The notes under the pieces: model-generated
Told to the model about the DNA's origin: nothing
What the model saw: only the letters and a program-made list of their open reading frames with translations
Database searches by the model: none
NCBI RefSeq assembly: GCF_008831285.2
Contig: NC_045141.1
Span: 6,653,224 to 6,717,223, forward strand
DNA from: Nymphaea colorata
Taxonomy: Eukaryota; Streptophyta; Magnoliopsida; Nymphaeales; Nymphaeaceae
Direction: 5' to 3'
Length of the DNA stretch: 64,000 nucleotides
Part shown: positions 26,213-37,527 of the stretch, piece by piece
Numbering within the stretch: the stretch's first letter is position 1
How the letters are laid out: every line of letters begins with the position of its first letter
Program-made: the position numbers and the translations under genes

Positions 26213-27872
26213 GTAATCACCATTTTTCTTGGGTGTGCTTGATAATCTTAGGTCCTTGATCCATAGATTTGAGATAGAAGCATCTTCTGGCTTGGCATCA
26301 GGTAGGAGTGATATCAAAATCTAAATTTCAGTGCTAAGAATCTGGTGGACATTGAGATCAATGGTTATGTAAGATACAACAACAAGAAGATCAGATTTAC
26401 GATCCAGCCGTGGGGTTCTGATCTAGATCTCATATCTGACTGGATATCTCAGATATCGATCTTAGGGATTCAGATGCTTCCTTAAAGTTTGGACACGGGG
26501 GTCTTGGCGTTAGCTCTTCAGAACCTTTGCAATTGTTAGCTATCCTTGTTGAAATTGATATTAGAGCAAATTATGATGTTATTACTATAACTTTGTTGTC
26601 TAGGTAAAATTGTTTTTACAGCAACATGGGAGTTTGAGAACCTCTCTCTCTCTCATATAAATTAGAATGTCTTCTTTCTCACAAAAAGCTTTGAATTAAA
26701 TAAATTGAAAACAATAAAAAATAGCAAAAAGTATGAACTTTGATGTTATATTATTTTTTTTTACAAAAATCGATAGAAACCTTGAAACATTTCAAACATG
26801 TTAAAATTTATTTTCTTAAAAAATCCGCAAAAATATTGCAACAACGACATGGTACTTTGACAGTATTTTCAAAATATTGCAATTTTGCATGTTATTTTGT
26901 TTTTTTATCTCACAGGAGATTGTTTTAGTCAAGCTGATGATATTTTGCTTTGAACTTTCTCCTCTGAAAAAGGAACAGCCTGTTTGACAAGTGGGTCTGT
27001 CTTTAACACAATATTTTGAAAAAACGGTGATATTTGTGTATGTGTGTGTGTATGTCTATATATATATATATAAAGTAGTTGGTTGGTCGTAGACATTTAA
27101 TATCCCAGACAAATCCAAAGATCTAAGGATGCATACCTTGAAGTGTTTTTGACTTAACTGAAACACAAATGCATATCTTATTTTTTTGTGGGTCCAATCT
27201 GAAGATTGACCATCAAGTTTTCAGTGTAATATGAGCTGTTCTTTTTTTTGTTTGCTTAAAAGACGATGGAGCATAAAGTAGTCAGTGCTAACATCTTTTT
27301 GTTCAACTGAATGAATTAGAAGATTATATCTACAAGATTAGATTAATTAAGACATACAAAACTATAGAAAGTGAGGTCTGTGGGATCTGTGGAGGATATA
27401 TCAGTTTGTTTTACACACACATGCACACACACCAGCACACGCCTGGAAGGGGCATATACACACATATGCATCATCTCTCTCTTTTCACGCTAGATCCTGA
27501 GGGCGGCATAATTTGGCAACCACTCCAATCCATCTTGTGTTTCTTTTCTGCTAACCCTACTTTAGGTTTCTGCCTTTCACCTGACTGGACTCCAACAGGA
27601 AATTTGTGCATGCACTAAACGAAAAAGAGTTTGTCACCAATCATATCTAATGGTTTTTCTGATTTACTCATGACTCTAACCTGAGATTGTTCTTGATTAA
27701 TTAACCATAAGATTTTGATCATGCTTCCACCTTACAGAATTCAGGTATTATATGTTTCGGTCAGCTGCTTATGACTTAATGTTATGGTTAAGTTAGAAAT
27801 AATATGTATTTTGATGTAAATTTTTCCTTTATGCTCATGGTTTGAAGTTTAATTTTTTCGCCTCTTCTGCAG
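26213..27872 (+). other. Intron after exon f
   Basis: 1.66 kb, AT-rich, from GTAATC to TCTGCAG. Holds small CT, TG and TA repeats (26640, 27040-27075) and CA-rich sequence at 27410-27430. Nothing coding recognised. Confidence 0.8.
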
Positions 27873-28025
27873 CTTGAATTTCCTGCTCAGTTTCCTTGCC
27901 TTCTTCACATTGCTATGTGCTCGGCGCTTTGCAATGAATCAACTTTGCAATATAATCCTGAGAAGGGATCTTATGAAAAGATTGGAGAGTCAACAGAAGT
28001 TGCATTGCGTGTTCTGGCAGAAAAG
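27873..28025 (+). CDS. ECA3: ECA3-type ATPase, exon g (nucleotide-binding domain)
   Basis: 153 bases, phase 0, 51 residues: LEFPAQFPCLLHIAMCSALC then NESTLQYNPEKGSYEKIGES and TEVALRVLAEK. The IAMCSALCN…YEKIGESTEVALRVLAEK run is nearly invariant among plant ECA3 proteins, with GE.TE.AL common to all Ca2+-ATPases. A 126-codon open frame overlaps this exon in another frame and is not the gene. The acceptor is TCTGCAG and the donor GTTTGA. Confidence 0.95.
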
Positions 28026-28137
28026 GTTTGATAAGTTCTATATACTGTTTCAAGGTTGCTTTGGACCTCTGTATTTCATTATTGATTTTTGTAAAAGCAT
28101 TTCAAACAATCCTCTGTTCTATTTTTTTCATCTGCAG

Positions 28138-28242
28138 GTTGGCCTGCCAGGATTTGATTCTATGCCTTCAGCTTTAACTATGCTAAGTAAACACGAACGT
28201 GCCTCTTATTGTAATAGATACTGGGAGCACCAATTTAAAAAG
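28138..28242 (+). CDS. ECA3: ECA3-type ATPase, exon h (nucleotide-binding domain)
   Basis: 105 bases, phase 0, 35 residues: VGLPGFDSMPSALTMLSKHE then RASYCNRYWEHQFKK. The segment is characteristic of ECA3 and distinguishes it from ECA1/2/4. It is separated from exon g by a normal 112-bp intron, while the next intron is 33.8 kb. The acceptor is TCTGCAG and the donor GTATGC. Confidence 0.95.
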
Positions 28243-29898
28243 GTATGCTTCTAAAGCTCTTTTAGCCTTTTTATGTCTTTTTGGAATAAGTTTGATATGG
28301 CTCTTCTCTACAGTTCATTTTTTATTGGGAAGTAGGGGAAATTTGAAACTTTGCTCCTAAAGCTTTGGTTGATAGTAAGCAATGGATCTATGTTATTGGC
28401 ACTGAAAAATGTGTCTAAATCTTTTCTTAGTTTTTCACAAGTGAACCAAGGGTTGTTCTCCATCAACTTTGTTGCTGTGTCACATGGATATGGCAGAAGA
28501 TACAGGGCAATAACCACTTTTTCCTGGGTCTAATTTATATTGGATGTGGAATGGTTAAGTCGGTGATAAATGTGAAAAGTAGCTCAAAATGATCAAAGAG
28601 CTTTACGAAAAGATTGAGAAAGCAATACTTAAGCACTCTCGTTTAGAATGCACTAAAGTTCATACACAAAGAGGAATTTAGCACTTGGTAAAAATAAAAA
28701 CCTCTCTCGACGAAGTACAAATGGGTTGTTGACCTCCTTTAATCCAACAATGAAGGAGAACAAGTGGTTCACTAGTTCCCAAGGGCTAGCATTTTAGTCA
28801 ATAGGGACTAGGCAACATCAACAAAACAAAAAGGAAAAAAATAGAAAAAATATGTTTAGTCTTATGCGTGTTCGCATGTGTGTCTATATATATATAAAGA
28901 AGCAATTTTGGAAGCACACTTTTGTAACAGAAAATAGATTTATCACAGATAGCAGTTCTTGCCCCAATTTGGTCAGTACAAGCATAGATCATGTAAACAC
29001 AGAGATAGCTCATGCCATAAATGATACATGTTGTTCCTAGAATTGCTGAACTTACAGATCGATATATATCATGTGGACTACATACTTTATACATGACTAC
29101 ATACCTTATTCCAATCAAGCATGAACTAGGCATGCATAATCTTATATCAGATGCACCACACAGTAGTTTGTGCAACTAAAATTGCCAGAACAGGTTACAT
29201 TAACATCAAAAACTACTTTATACCATTTTCTTAAAGCCCAATGATCTGGGACTTGACTCGTCCATTCTTGATTCTTGGCTCGGTGGATCCACTCGGTAAC
29301 TTGGGTTGGGTTTTGTTAAGTATTTTTTTTTAAATAATATATAAGTTGTCATTTAGACATAAAAGGTTGTAGAATGACCTAATTGCATGTATAACTCAGA
29401 AACAAGTCAAACTACTAGCACGTTTTTATTTTTCTTGGGAAGCAATAAATGTTATTCTTTTTAGTATATCTTTTTCTTAATATATAGTATTCCAGGTGTT
29501 TGACCCACACTTACCACTTGGTGGCTTCCGATTATAAATTTAAAATTTGGTGTAGCTTCTAATGTTTTTATTGAAAACATCATTTTAATTAAGGGAGATT
29601 ACATGTTAAAATTGCATTAGTCACAATTGTATGACGAGCCTAATATTATATTATGTTAGTAACCAAATAAGGTTACTTGCACCTGCTCTTATAACTGGTA
29701 ATGTTTCCTACTGCTGCAAGAGTATCAACAAGATATTTGACATGATTAAGAAATACAACTATCTCTTCGTTTACCTTCTTAATGAATGAAGATTCCTTTT
29801 CAACATCATAATCCTCAAAAGGGGACTATGCTTCATAGAGGATTTGTCCAAATCCCATATACTCCACATTGAGGTGCTTGTGTGACACGTGTGTGTGC

Positions 29899-29958
<60 letters not shown>

Positions 29959-30190
29959 CACATAAGCTGGGTCTCTAGATTGTCTTAATTAATAAATGGT
30001 ATCAACTGTGCCAACTTACCTTGGATGGGGCAGCTTTGTATTTGAGATGCCCCAAAAAAAAATGAGTTGTTCTTTTTTTTGGGGATTTTTTCTTTCAGAA
30101 GTACTTATTCCTTGTGGGGTATTCTTGTTATTCTTGGAAAACCTGAAAAATGGGCAAAAGAAAAACTCATTTTTATTTTGGATACATGAA
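28243..30190 (+). other. First part of the 33.8 kb intron
   Basis: Host intron or very old repeat sequence up to the copia at 30196. It has a (TG)n(TA)n tract at 29896-29953. Short open frames (28798-29175, 29996-30259) have no recognisable domain. Sequence just left of 30196 probably belongs to the old minus-strand copia that resumes at 35228, but its LTR is not recognisable. Confidence 0.6.
29896..29953. repeat. (TG)n(TA)n microsatellite
   Basis: A GT run followed by an AT run, a compound dinucleotide microsatellite in intron sequence. Confidence 0.9.
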
Positions 30191-30195
30191 CCACT

Positions 30196-30471
30196 TGTTT
30201 GCGTATGGGGATCGGGTCTGTTCAGACCCGATCCATTCTCCTTATATCCACACGCCTAAAGTTACTAGGCGGTGGCTCTCTTGTAATATTTTATAATTTT
30301 ATGTACAAATCTGTTGTAACCTATTAGGGTTATTCTTTAATTAAAAGATCAAGGAACGCAGGGCTGAATTAAGCCGGCTGCTCCCTTTCCTCCATCGTCT
30401 TCTTTCATCCTCTCCTTTCAATATATCTGTTTTGCATACGGAGAGACGAGTACTTTGCGAAGATTCTTACA
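30196..30471 (+). repeat. 5' LTR (276 bp)
   Basis: Starts TGTTTGCG and ends ATTCTTACA. It contains a perfect hairpin close to the start: 12-bp arms GGATCGGGTCTG and CAGACCCGATCC around TT (about 30208-30233). Confidence 0.93.
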
Positions 30472-30655
30472 TGGTATCAGAGCCAGGTTGCATCGTCCTC
30501 CGGTGAGTAATTTCAGTTTGATGTGATTAGCCCTAATCTGCCCTAAATTCTTTCTTTTCTGGTGTGGTCATCCCTCTTTTCAGTTTCTGCCCTAAATCTT
30601 GCTTGATTTGCCCTAATCATTTTGCCCTAATTTCTGTCGTTGCCTTAAATCAATT

Positions 30656-32236
30656 ATGGATCAGCCGACTCCCTCTCTTCTATCTTCTAGCTTTCTCTCC
30701 CAACTTATTTCTCAAAAGCTGAATCATAGTAACTATTTGACTTGGAAACGTCAAATAGTCCCTTTTATTAAAAGTCATAGACTCTACGGGCATATCGATG
30801 GGACCACTCCAGCACCTCCTATGTATATTGACCGTGAAGTGAAGAAGACCGTAGTGGGAGATCAAGCTGCTGGGGCTGCGGCTGTGAGTGAAATCAGATT
30901 TGAATATGAAACCATTACTGAAAATAATCTTGAGTATGAAGTTTGGCTGGCTCACGACCAGTCCCTTGTTGCCTATATTACTTCTACTTTGTCAGAGGAA
31001 GTATTAGAAGGTATTGATGATGATTTAACAGCCCTAGAGTTGTGGTCTACCCTTGCCACCACGTATTCTCAAGTATTCGAAGCACGTTTTCTGCAGTTAA
31101 GAAGGAAATTTCAGGACATCAAGCGTGGGACGCGTACTGTCTTGGAATATTTGAATGAAATTAAAAGTGTAAGTGATCAACTTGCTGCCATTGGACATCC
31201 CGTCAGCGACAAGGACAAATTGCAACAAGCCTTGAGTGGACTGAGAACATATTTTGATATTTTTTGCACAGCCTTGGAAGTCCCACCTGTTCTTCCATCT
31301 TTCGAAGATCTCAAGGCTAAGTTATTCCAACACGAAGCTAGTCGTGTTCAGCGACAGAATTTGATTCCTTCCAACAGTCACAATGTACTGATCACAGGGA
31401 CACATGCATTGCAAGGGAATCGCACTCGTACTTGGATTCCTCAAGCAGGAATGGGAAGAGGGATTCTCCCAACACCACAGGGCATGAATACTACTTCTGC
31501 CACATCTAGAAGGGTTCCGACTTGTTTCTATTGCAACAAGAGGGGTCATGTAAAGTCAGAATGTTGGCACAATCTGCAGAACAAAAATAATCAAATTAGA
31601 CGTGAGAACAAGGCAGCAGCAGGGTCAGCTTCATCATCATCTGGATCTAATGTTTCAGCAGACGTACAACAACTCCTCATGACAGCCCTGTCTAAGCTTC
31701 ATTTGAAACAAAACGAGCAAGGAGAATGGTATGTGGACTCTGGAGCAGCAGCTCATGTTACTGGTGACGCAGGTAATCTCTCTAGTGCTCTCCCTTATTT
31801 AGATAAAGGCTCAGTTGTCACGGGAGATGGTTCCCATCACACAGTTGTCACGGGAGATGGTTCCCATCACACAATATCACACATTGGAAATGTACAAATT
31901 TCTATGGGCTCTTCTTCGATTCCATTAAAGAATGTTCTTGTTGTTCCAAGTGTCGAGAAAAATATTATTTCAGTGTTCAAGCTTATTGATGATACTCAAT
32001 CCTTTGTTGAATTCACACCCTTTTCTGTTTATGTCAAGGATGCTCGAACCAAGAAGACATTCGCTGAGGGCACTCGCAAAGGAGATATGTATGTCCTTGA
32101 AGGAGCTCCACAGATATCAAAACCTCACCCTTCCGATTCATGTTTTCCAAGTCATAGTGAAGTCAATGTCACAGAGTATAATAAGCCATCCATTTGGCAT
32201 GGTCGGTTAGCTCATTGTAGTCAATCTTTTGTTTGA
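30656..32236 (+). pseudogene. Copia gag-protease ORF, ends at a premature stop
   Basis: 526 codons starting MDQPTPSLLSSSFLSQ. The capsid region shows LNHSNYLTWKRQIVPFIKS and W….WLAHDQSLVAYI. A CCHC knuckle, CFYCNKRGHVKSECW, lies near 31528. The protease has YVDSGAAAHVTG near 31733 with catalytic DSG. A 30-bp in-frame tandem duplication (31814-31843 and 31844-31873) repeats ten residues within the protease. The frame ends at TGA 32234-32236 inside the GAG-pre-integrase zinc region (IWHGRLAHCSQ). After it, the CxxC half of that motif is lost by a small deletion, so the integrase N-domain is destroyed. Confidence 0.92.
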
Positions 32237-33653
32237 AATCTTGTTGCAGACGGGCTCTTAGATAAGTCCAGTCTGTAAGAGCCATGCCCTTCCTTTTCAA
32301 TTAATAAATAAAAGAGCTTCAAAGGTTTTTGACACCATATATTCTGATGTTTGGGGGCCTGCTCTAGTTCCTTCTTCTTCTGGGAATAGATACTATGTCA
32401 TTTTTGTTGATTCATATTCCCGATATACTTGGATCCATTTCATGAAACACAAATAAGAAGTTTTTCGCTTATTCACTCAATTTCATGCCTTGGTTCGAAA
32501 TAAATACTCCAGTAATATTGTGCATTTTCAATGTGATGGTGGTGGTGAATTTATTTCTAATGAATTTACTGAGTACTTACTAAATAATGGGATCACTTGA
32601 CAAATTTCATGTCCGCATACACCTCAGCAAAACGGAATTGCTGAAAGGAAACATAGGCATATTGTTGAAAGTACACTCAGCATGATGCACGAAACAGACT
32701 TACTTATGACATTGTGGACCGAGGCATTCCATACGGCTGTACATGTTATAAATCGATTGCCATTGGCTTTGCTTGATGGAAAATCACCATTTTTTCTTTT
32801 ACACCAAGAACAGTCACGTTATGAGGAGTTGCGTGTTTTTGGATGTGTGTGCTATGTGCATGTTGATGTTTCCTTGCGAAACAAATTTCAAGATCGTGCT
32901 GTTTTATGTAGATTTATAGGGTATACAGAAAATTACAAGGGTTATAGGTGTTACAACCCTAAAACTGGGCGTGTACATATTTCACGGCATGTTGTCTTTG
33001 ATGAAAACAGGTTACAGGATCCCAAGGCTACTTCTGTGACACTCAAGGACAAAAATGAAGTTTATGATACTTGGCTTCATGCTGAAATCTTAAGACAAGG
33101 GGCAGAAATGTTGACTGAGCACAATGAGCAAGTTGTTAATGAGCCTGAGACATCTGTAAGTAGTTCCTTGAGCAGCACTACTTCCTTGGACAGCATGCCT
33201 TCTTCTTCTCAGCCCAATGAGCCACCTATACATAATCGGTTCTCAGGCCTGGTGTATTCTAGGCGATCAGTTCCTACTGCAGTTCCACGCCAATCACAAC
33301 GCGTGCGACATCCTATTGATAGATGGGTGAGCTATAACAATTTTTCTTTGGATTTTCAGCTGTTTATGACAAAAGTCAGCAAAAAGGTGGAACCAAAATC
33401 TTATCACAATGCGAGTAAGGGAAAATGTTGGGTTGAAGCTATGAATGAGGAAATGGCAGCCTTGCATGAATGTCAGACTTGGCAGATTGTCCCTCATCCA
33501 GCTGATAAGAATGTTGTGGGATCCAAATGAGTTTATAAACTGAAATATAAGCCAGATGGTAGCATTGATCGGTATAAAACACGACTTGTAGCGCGCGGGT
33601 TCACTCAGCAATATGGGGAAGATTATGATGAAACATTCAGTCCAGTCATCAAG
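32237..33653 (+). pseudogene. Copia integrase and start of RT, with nonsense changes
   Basis: Reading on from the gag-PR ORF: YSDVWGPALVPSSSG near 32340 (first catalytic D), FQCDGGGEFISNEF near 32530 (second D), PQQNGIAERKHRHIVES near 32625 (catalytic E), then LWTEAFHTAVHVINRLP at 32710. In-frame stops lie at MKHK* (about 32455) and IT*QIS (about 32599). The 282-codon stretch 32682-33530 ends at VGSK* where a tryptophan codon has become TGA; RT continues with VYKLKYKPDGSIDR. Confidence 0.9.
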
Positions 33654-34952
33654 ATGGGAACAATCCGTGTGATTATTTCTCTTGCAGTCTCGTATGGATG
33701 GCCTCTCTATCAGTTAGATGTCAAAAATACTTTTCTTCATGGAATTCTTAAGGAAGAGGTATACATGGAGCAACCTCCCGGCTACACTACTCATGATTCT
33801 CAAAAATGGGTTTGCAAATTACACAAGTCTCTATATGGGTTGAAGCAAGCTTCTAGGTCATGGTTTGATCATTTTTCTCATCATATACAACAAGTTGGTT
33901 TTCTTCGAAGCTCTTTCGATGACTCTTTGTTTATCTATCGTACTGGAGAAGCTACCACCTGGTTACTTATCTATGTTGATGATATTGTTATAACTGAGAA
34001 TTCTTCTTCACATATATCTTATGTTAAAGGTATGTTGAAGCATGAATTCAAGATGAAGGATCTGGGAGAATTACGATGTTTTTTAGGTGTTGAACTTGAC
34101 AGGACAAATGATAATTTGACTCTTACACAACACAAGTATACCCTTGATGTTTTGGACAAGGCAGGTATGACTAATTGCAAACCCATCACTACCCCCAGTG
34201 TTCTGAATACTAAATTGACTGCATCTGATGGAACTGCTGCATATTCCAATCCCACATTCTATCGCAGCATTGTTGGTATGTTACAATACCTTACCTTTAC
34301 TCGCCCAGACATAGTATATGCTGTAAATCAGATCTCTCAGTTCATGCATGCACCCACTGAAGGACATATGGATGCCGCTAAGCGGATCCTACGGTATCTC
34401 AAAGCTACTCTTGGAGATGGACTAGTCTACACGAAATGTTCCAATGTTTCTCTTGGACATAGCATATACACATATACTGATGCCGACTGGGCAGGCGATC
34501 CCGATGACGGACGATCAGTTTCAGGTTTCTGTCTCTTTCTTGATTCTAATCTCATTTGTTGGAGCAGTAAAAAGCAGCGTACTGTTGCACGATCTAGCAC
34601 TGAGGCAGAGTATAGAGCAATGGCTGCAGGGACGGCTGAAGCGTCATGGTTACGTCATTTACTTGGGGAGCTCAATCTTCCTATTGTTCGGTCATCATTA
34701 CTATGTGACAATCAAAGTGCGATAAAAATTGCTTTCAATCCCATTTTGCATAATCGCACCAAACATATAGAGATTGATCAACATTTCATTTGTCAGAAGG
34801 TTGAAGAAGCTGAGATCTTGCCTACTTATATATCCACCAATGAACAGATAGCTGATCTTTTTACCAAAGGTCTCACAGAGCAGCATTTTTGGGATTTGAA
34901 GAACAAGTTGTGCATGATCAAATCTCATGCACAACTTGAGGGGAGCTGTTAG
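33654..34952 (+). pseudogene. Copia RT-RNase H ORF segment
   Basis: 432 codons in one frame to the natural end LEGSC. RT: MGTIRVIISLAVSYGWPLYQLDVKNTFLHG and the catalytic LLIYVDDIVIT near 33970. RNase H: YTDADWAGDPDDGRSVSGFC near 34475, SSTEAEYRAMAAGTAE near 34600, LCDNQSAIKIAFNP near 34705, HIEIDQHF near 34765. All RT and RNase H catalytic residues are present; upstream nonsense codons cut it off from gag-PR-INT. Confidence 0.92.
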
Positions 34953-35222
34953 CGTATGGGGATCGGGTCTGTTCAGACCCGATCCATTCTCCTTATATCC
35001 ACACGCCTAAAGTTACTAGGCGGTGGCTCTCTTGTAATATTTTATAATTTTATGTACAAATCTGTTGTAACCTATTAGGGTTATTCTTTAATTAAAAGAT
35101 CAAGGAATGCAGGGCTGAGTTAAGCCGGCTGCTCCCTTTCCTCCATCGTCTTCTTTCATCCTCTCCTTTCAATATATCTGTTTTGCATACGGAGAGACGA
35201 GTACTTTGCGAAGATTCTTACA
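34947..35222 (+). repeat. 3' LTR (276 bp)
   Basis: Near-identical partner of 30196-30471, starting TGTTAGCG. The last codons of the RNase H frame (34950-34952) run into it. Confidence 0.93.
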
Positions 35223-35227
35223 CCACT

Positions 35228-35764
35228 TGTATCTCTGATCCAAGGATAAGGGTTAGTGGACATTGTATATTATATATGTGTGTGATAACTGACAATTTGC
35301 CGAATAGAAAGTTGTAGTTGGAATTAAAAGAGCCTTAGTGAAGAAGTCAGGGCGTTGAAATTCTATGAAGGGACGAACCTGTGGTCTTGCTGTTATGCCA
35401 GAATTGAAGGAGAGTCTACCTACACTGTAGATGTGTATCTTGATTGCACCATATCTTAGATGTAGTGACAGTCTACTTCAATTTATTTTGTCCTCTTATG
35501 GACGATTGGATGATTAGCAATATATGTAGCCGCATTGTTATTACCATGGGGATTGATGCTTTTTGTCACACCTCATCACCATGGGAATTGATACTTTAAC
35601 ATCTAAATCAGTCAATATAGTTCTTATCCACATCAGCTCCGCTTCCTTTTAAGTCATAACTCTATATTTTGGTTCTGCACTAAACTGGGACACAACGATT
35701 GCTTCTTGCTTCTCCATGTGGCTAGATTTTCCCCAATAACATAAAACCTGGTGGTGGCTTTCTT
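35228..35764 (-). pseudogene. Old copia, segment 1: RNase H C-terminal part
   Basis: Minus strand. Starting beside the inserted element at 35764 it reads KKATTRFYVIGENLATWRSKKQEAIVVSQFSAEPKYRVMT, the copia RNase H core, then decays toward a post-RNase H region near 35290. Upstream codons (…YSNANYAGSIDD) lie beyond the two insertions, at 41159-41189 and 52843 onward. That places all three segments in one older element. Confidence 0.85.
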
Positions 35765-36233
35765 TGTAAATCAGGCCCAAAGAAACAACCTCTTCAAGTA
35801 ATATCAGCCTTGAAGCTTTCACCAACAAGTCAATCTCACAAACCCTCAAACAAGAGGTGAAGAAGAACTTAAATTAATCACACAAAGAGATACAAGAAGT
35901 AGGCTAAAAAGCCATGCCTAAAACAATGGGAGAGCTGCCCTATTTATAGAGGAGAGGGCCAAAGAGAAGGAGGAGGCAGTCCCAACGGCTAGAAATCTAG
36001 CTGTTGGGACTAGTCTCCCTCTATGAAAAATAGAAAAAGGAGAGGGATAAAAGGGGAAAACAGAAAATAATACATAAAGAAAAAATACATAAAGAAAGAG
36101 AAAATTACATAGGTGTCCTAAGTACCCAAAATATAAAATATATATATATATATAAAGCATATATTAGATGACTAATATATGTGATATATATAAATGTATA
36201 TATGTATACATATGGGATACATACATTCTAACA
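35765..36233 (-). repeat. 3' LTR of the 35.8-41.2 kb copia
   Basis: TG…CA ends. Contains a TATA segment at 35940-35949 (CTATAAATAG on the minus strand) and the AACGG palindrome at 35978-36011, with one base change in its right arm relative to the other LTR. Confidence 0.93.
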
Positions 36234-36245
36234 CCCCCCCTCAAA
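36234..36245 (-). promoter_or_regulatory. Polypurine tract
   Basis: The minus strand reads TTTGAGGGGGGG immediately before the 3' LTR, the usual plus-strand primer site of copias. Confidence 0.85.
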
Positions 36246-37186
36246 CTTACGGTGTGATAATCGAAAGTTTGCCAAGGAGAAAATTAAATCTGGTAGCAGC
36301 GAGAGCTTTAGTGAAGAAATCGCCAAGTTGATACTCTGATTGGACATAGGAGAGAGATCTATGTTTTTCTGAAGGAACTCTTCACGAACATAATGGCAGT
36401 CCATCTCTATATGTTTTGTTCTTTCATGGAATGTGTGATTGCTAGCAATATAGATTGCACTTTTGTTGTCCCAACAAAGCTTGACAGGATTCGTAATATG
36501 AATTCCCATATCTTTCAGTAAGCTTTTGAGCCACACTATCTCCATTGTTGTAGTTGCCATTGCTCGATATTCAGCTTCTGTTGATGATAGCGATACCTTA
36601 TTCTGTTTCTTGCATCGCCAGGAAATTAAGGAGTCACCTAAAAACACACAAAAACCAGTGGTGGAGTGCCTATTATTGGGATCTCCACCCCAATCAGCAT
36701 CTGTATACGCAACTAATTCTAATATAGAAGAAGAAGACAGAAATAGTCCTTTGTTGATAGTGTTTTTCACATAACGGACAATCCGCATTGCCGCTCCCAT
36801 ATGTACTGAGGTGGGTCTTTGTTGAAATTGGCTTATCACATGCACAGCATGAGCAATGTCAGGTCTGGTGATGGAGAGATAAGAGAGAGCGCCAACTATT
36901 TGCCGAAAAGGAGTGGGATTCTCCAATATCTCTCCATCATCAATTTTCATTTTTACTCCCAGTGCTGTTGGAGTATCTACAACTTTGTCATCTGAGATAC
37001 CTGTTCTGTCAACTAATTCACTAGCAAACTTCATTTGAGAAAGAAGATAACCTTGTTTGCTATAAGCAACTTCAATTCCAAGAAAATAAGTTAGTCTTCC
37101 CAAATCAGTCATTTGAAAACATTTGCTAAGAAAGTGTTTTACCTCTATAATCCCTTCATCATCACTCCCAGTAATAACCATATCAT
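36246..37186 (-). pseudogene. Copia RT C-terminal part and RNase H ORF
   Basis: A 333-codon frame on the minus strand, LLLYVDDMVITGSDDEG through RNase H. RNase H motifs: AYTDADWGGDPNNRHSTTGFC (near 36690), SSTEAEYRAMATTTME (near 36575), CWDNKSAIYIASNHTFHERTKHIEMDCHYVREE (near 36480-36390). The frame starts just inside a second copy of a duplicated 22-bp unit, so it is out of frame with the upstream RT. All RNase H catalytic positions (D, E, D, D) are present. Confidence 0.9.
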
Positions 37187-37230
37187 CAACATACAGTAAT
37201 AAAACAATCAACATACAGTAATAAAACAAT
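37187..37230 (-). repeat. 22-bp tandem duplication at the RT YVDD site
   Basis: 37187-37208 and 37209-37230 are identical 22-bp units. The unit spans the codons for LLLYVDD; because 22 is not a multiple of three, it shifts the frame exactly at the catalytic YVDD box. The upstream frame ends …VLLLYVDCFITVC and the downstream frame restarts IVLLLYVDDMVITG. Confidence 0.95.
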
Positions 37231-37527
37231 TACACCTACGGAGGTAGTTTTTACAAACATGGCAGTATCAGAGTAGCAAGATTTAAAACCTTGATTAAAC
37301 ATGACACTACTAAACTTGTCAAACCAGGCTTTGGGAGCTTGTTTTAAACCATAAAGAGCTTTCTTAAGGCGTAAAACTTTGTTTTGGGGTAGATCAAAAC
37401 CAGGAGGAGCACTCATGAAAACTTCTTCTTGTAGGTGACCATTTAAGAAAGCATTTTTAACATCCATTTGAAAAATAGTCCAATGTTTAACAGAGGCAAT
37501 GACAATAAGGGTTCTAACAGAAGTCAT
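37231..37527 (-). pseudogene. Copia RT N-terminal segment
   Basis: Minus-strand frame MTSVRTLIVIASVKHWTIFQ, then MDVKNAFLNGHLQEEVFMSAPPGFDL and KKALYGLKQAPKAWFDKFSS, the copia RT palm and fingers. It is offset by one base from the gag-INT frame on its right and by the 22-bp duplication from the YVDD frame on its left. Confidence 0.9.

Larger units (their letters stand above)
30196..35222 (+). mobile_element. Plus-strand copia retrotransposon, recent but defective
   Basis: LTRs at 30196-30471 and 34947-35222, both 276 bp; I count three differences by eye. TSD CCACT at 30191-30195 and 35223-35227. PBS TGGTATCAGAGCC at 30472. A purine tract ends CTTGAGGGGAGC just before the 3' LTR. Gag, PR, INT, RT and RNase H occur in copia order on the plus strand. 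Three or more nonsense changes and one deletion make it defective. It resembles the copia at 45955-51381 in protein sequence. Confidence 0.95.

Noticed and set aside
27874-28254. 126-codon open frame covering two ATPase exons
   Set aside because: It is a shadow frame; the real ECA3 frame is offset and spliced at 28025/28138.
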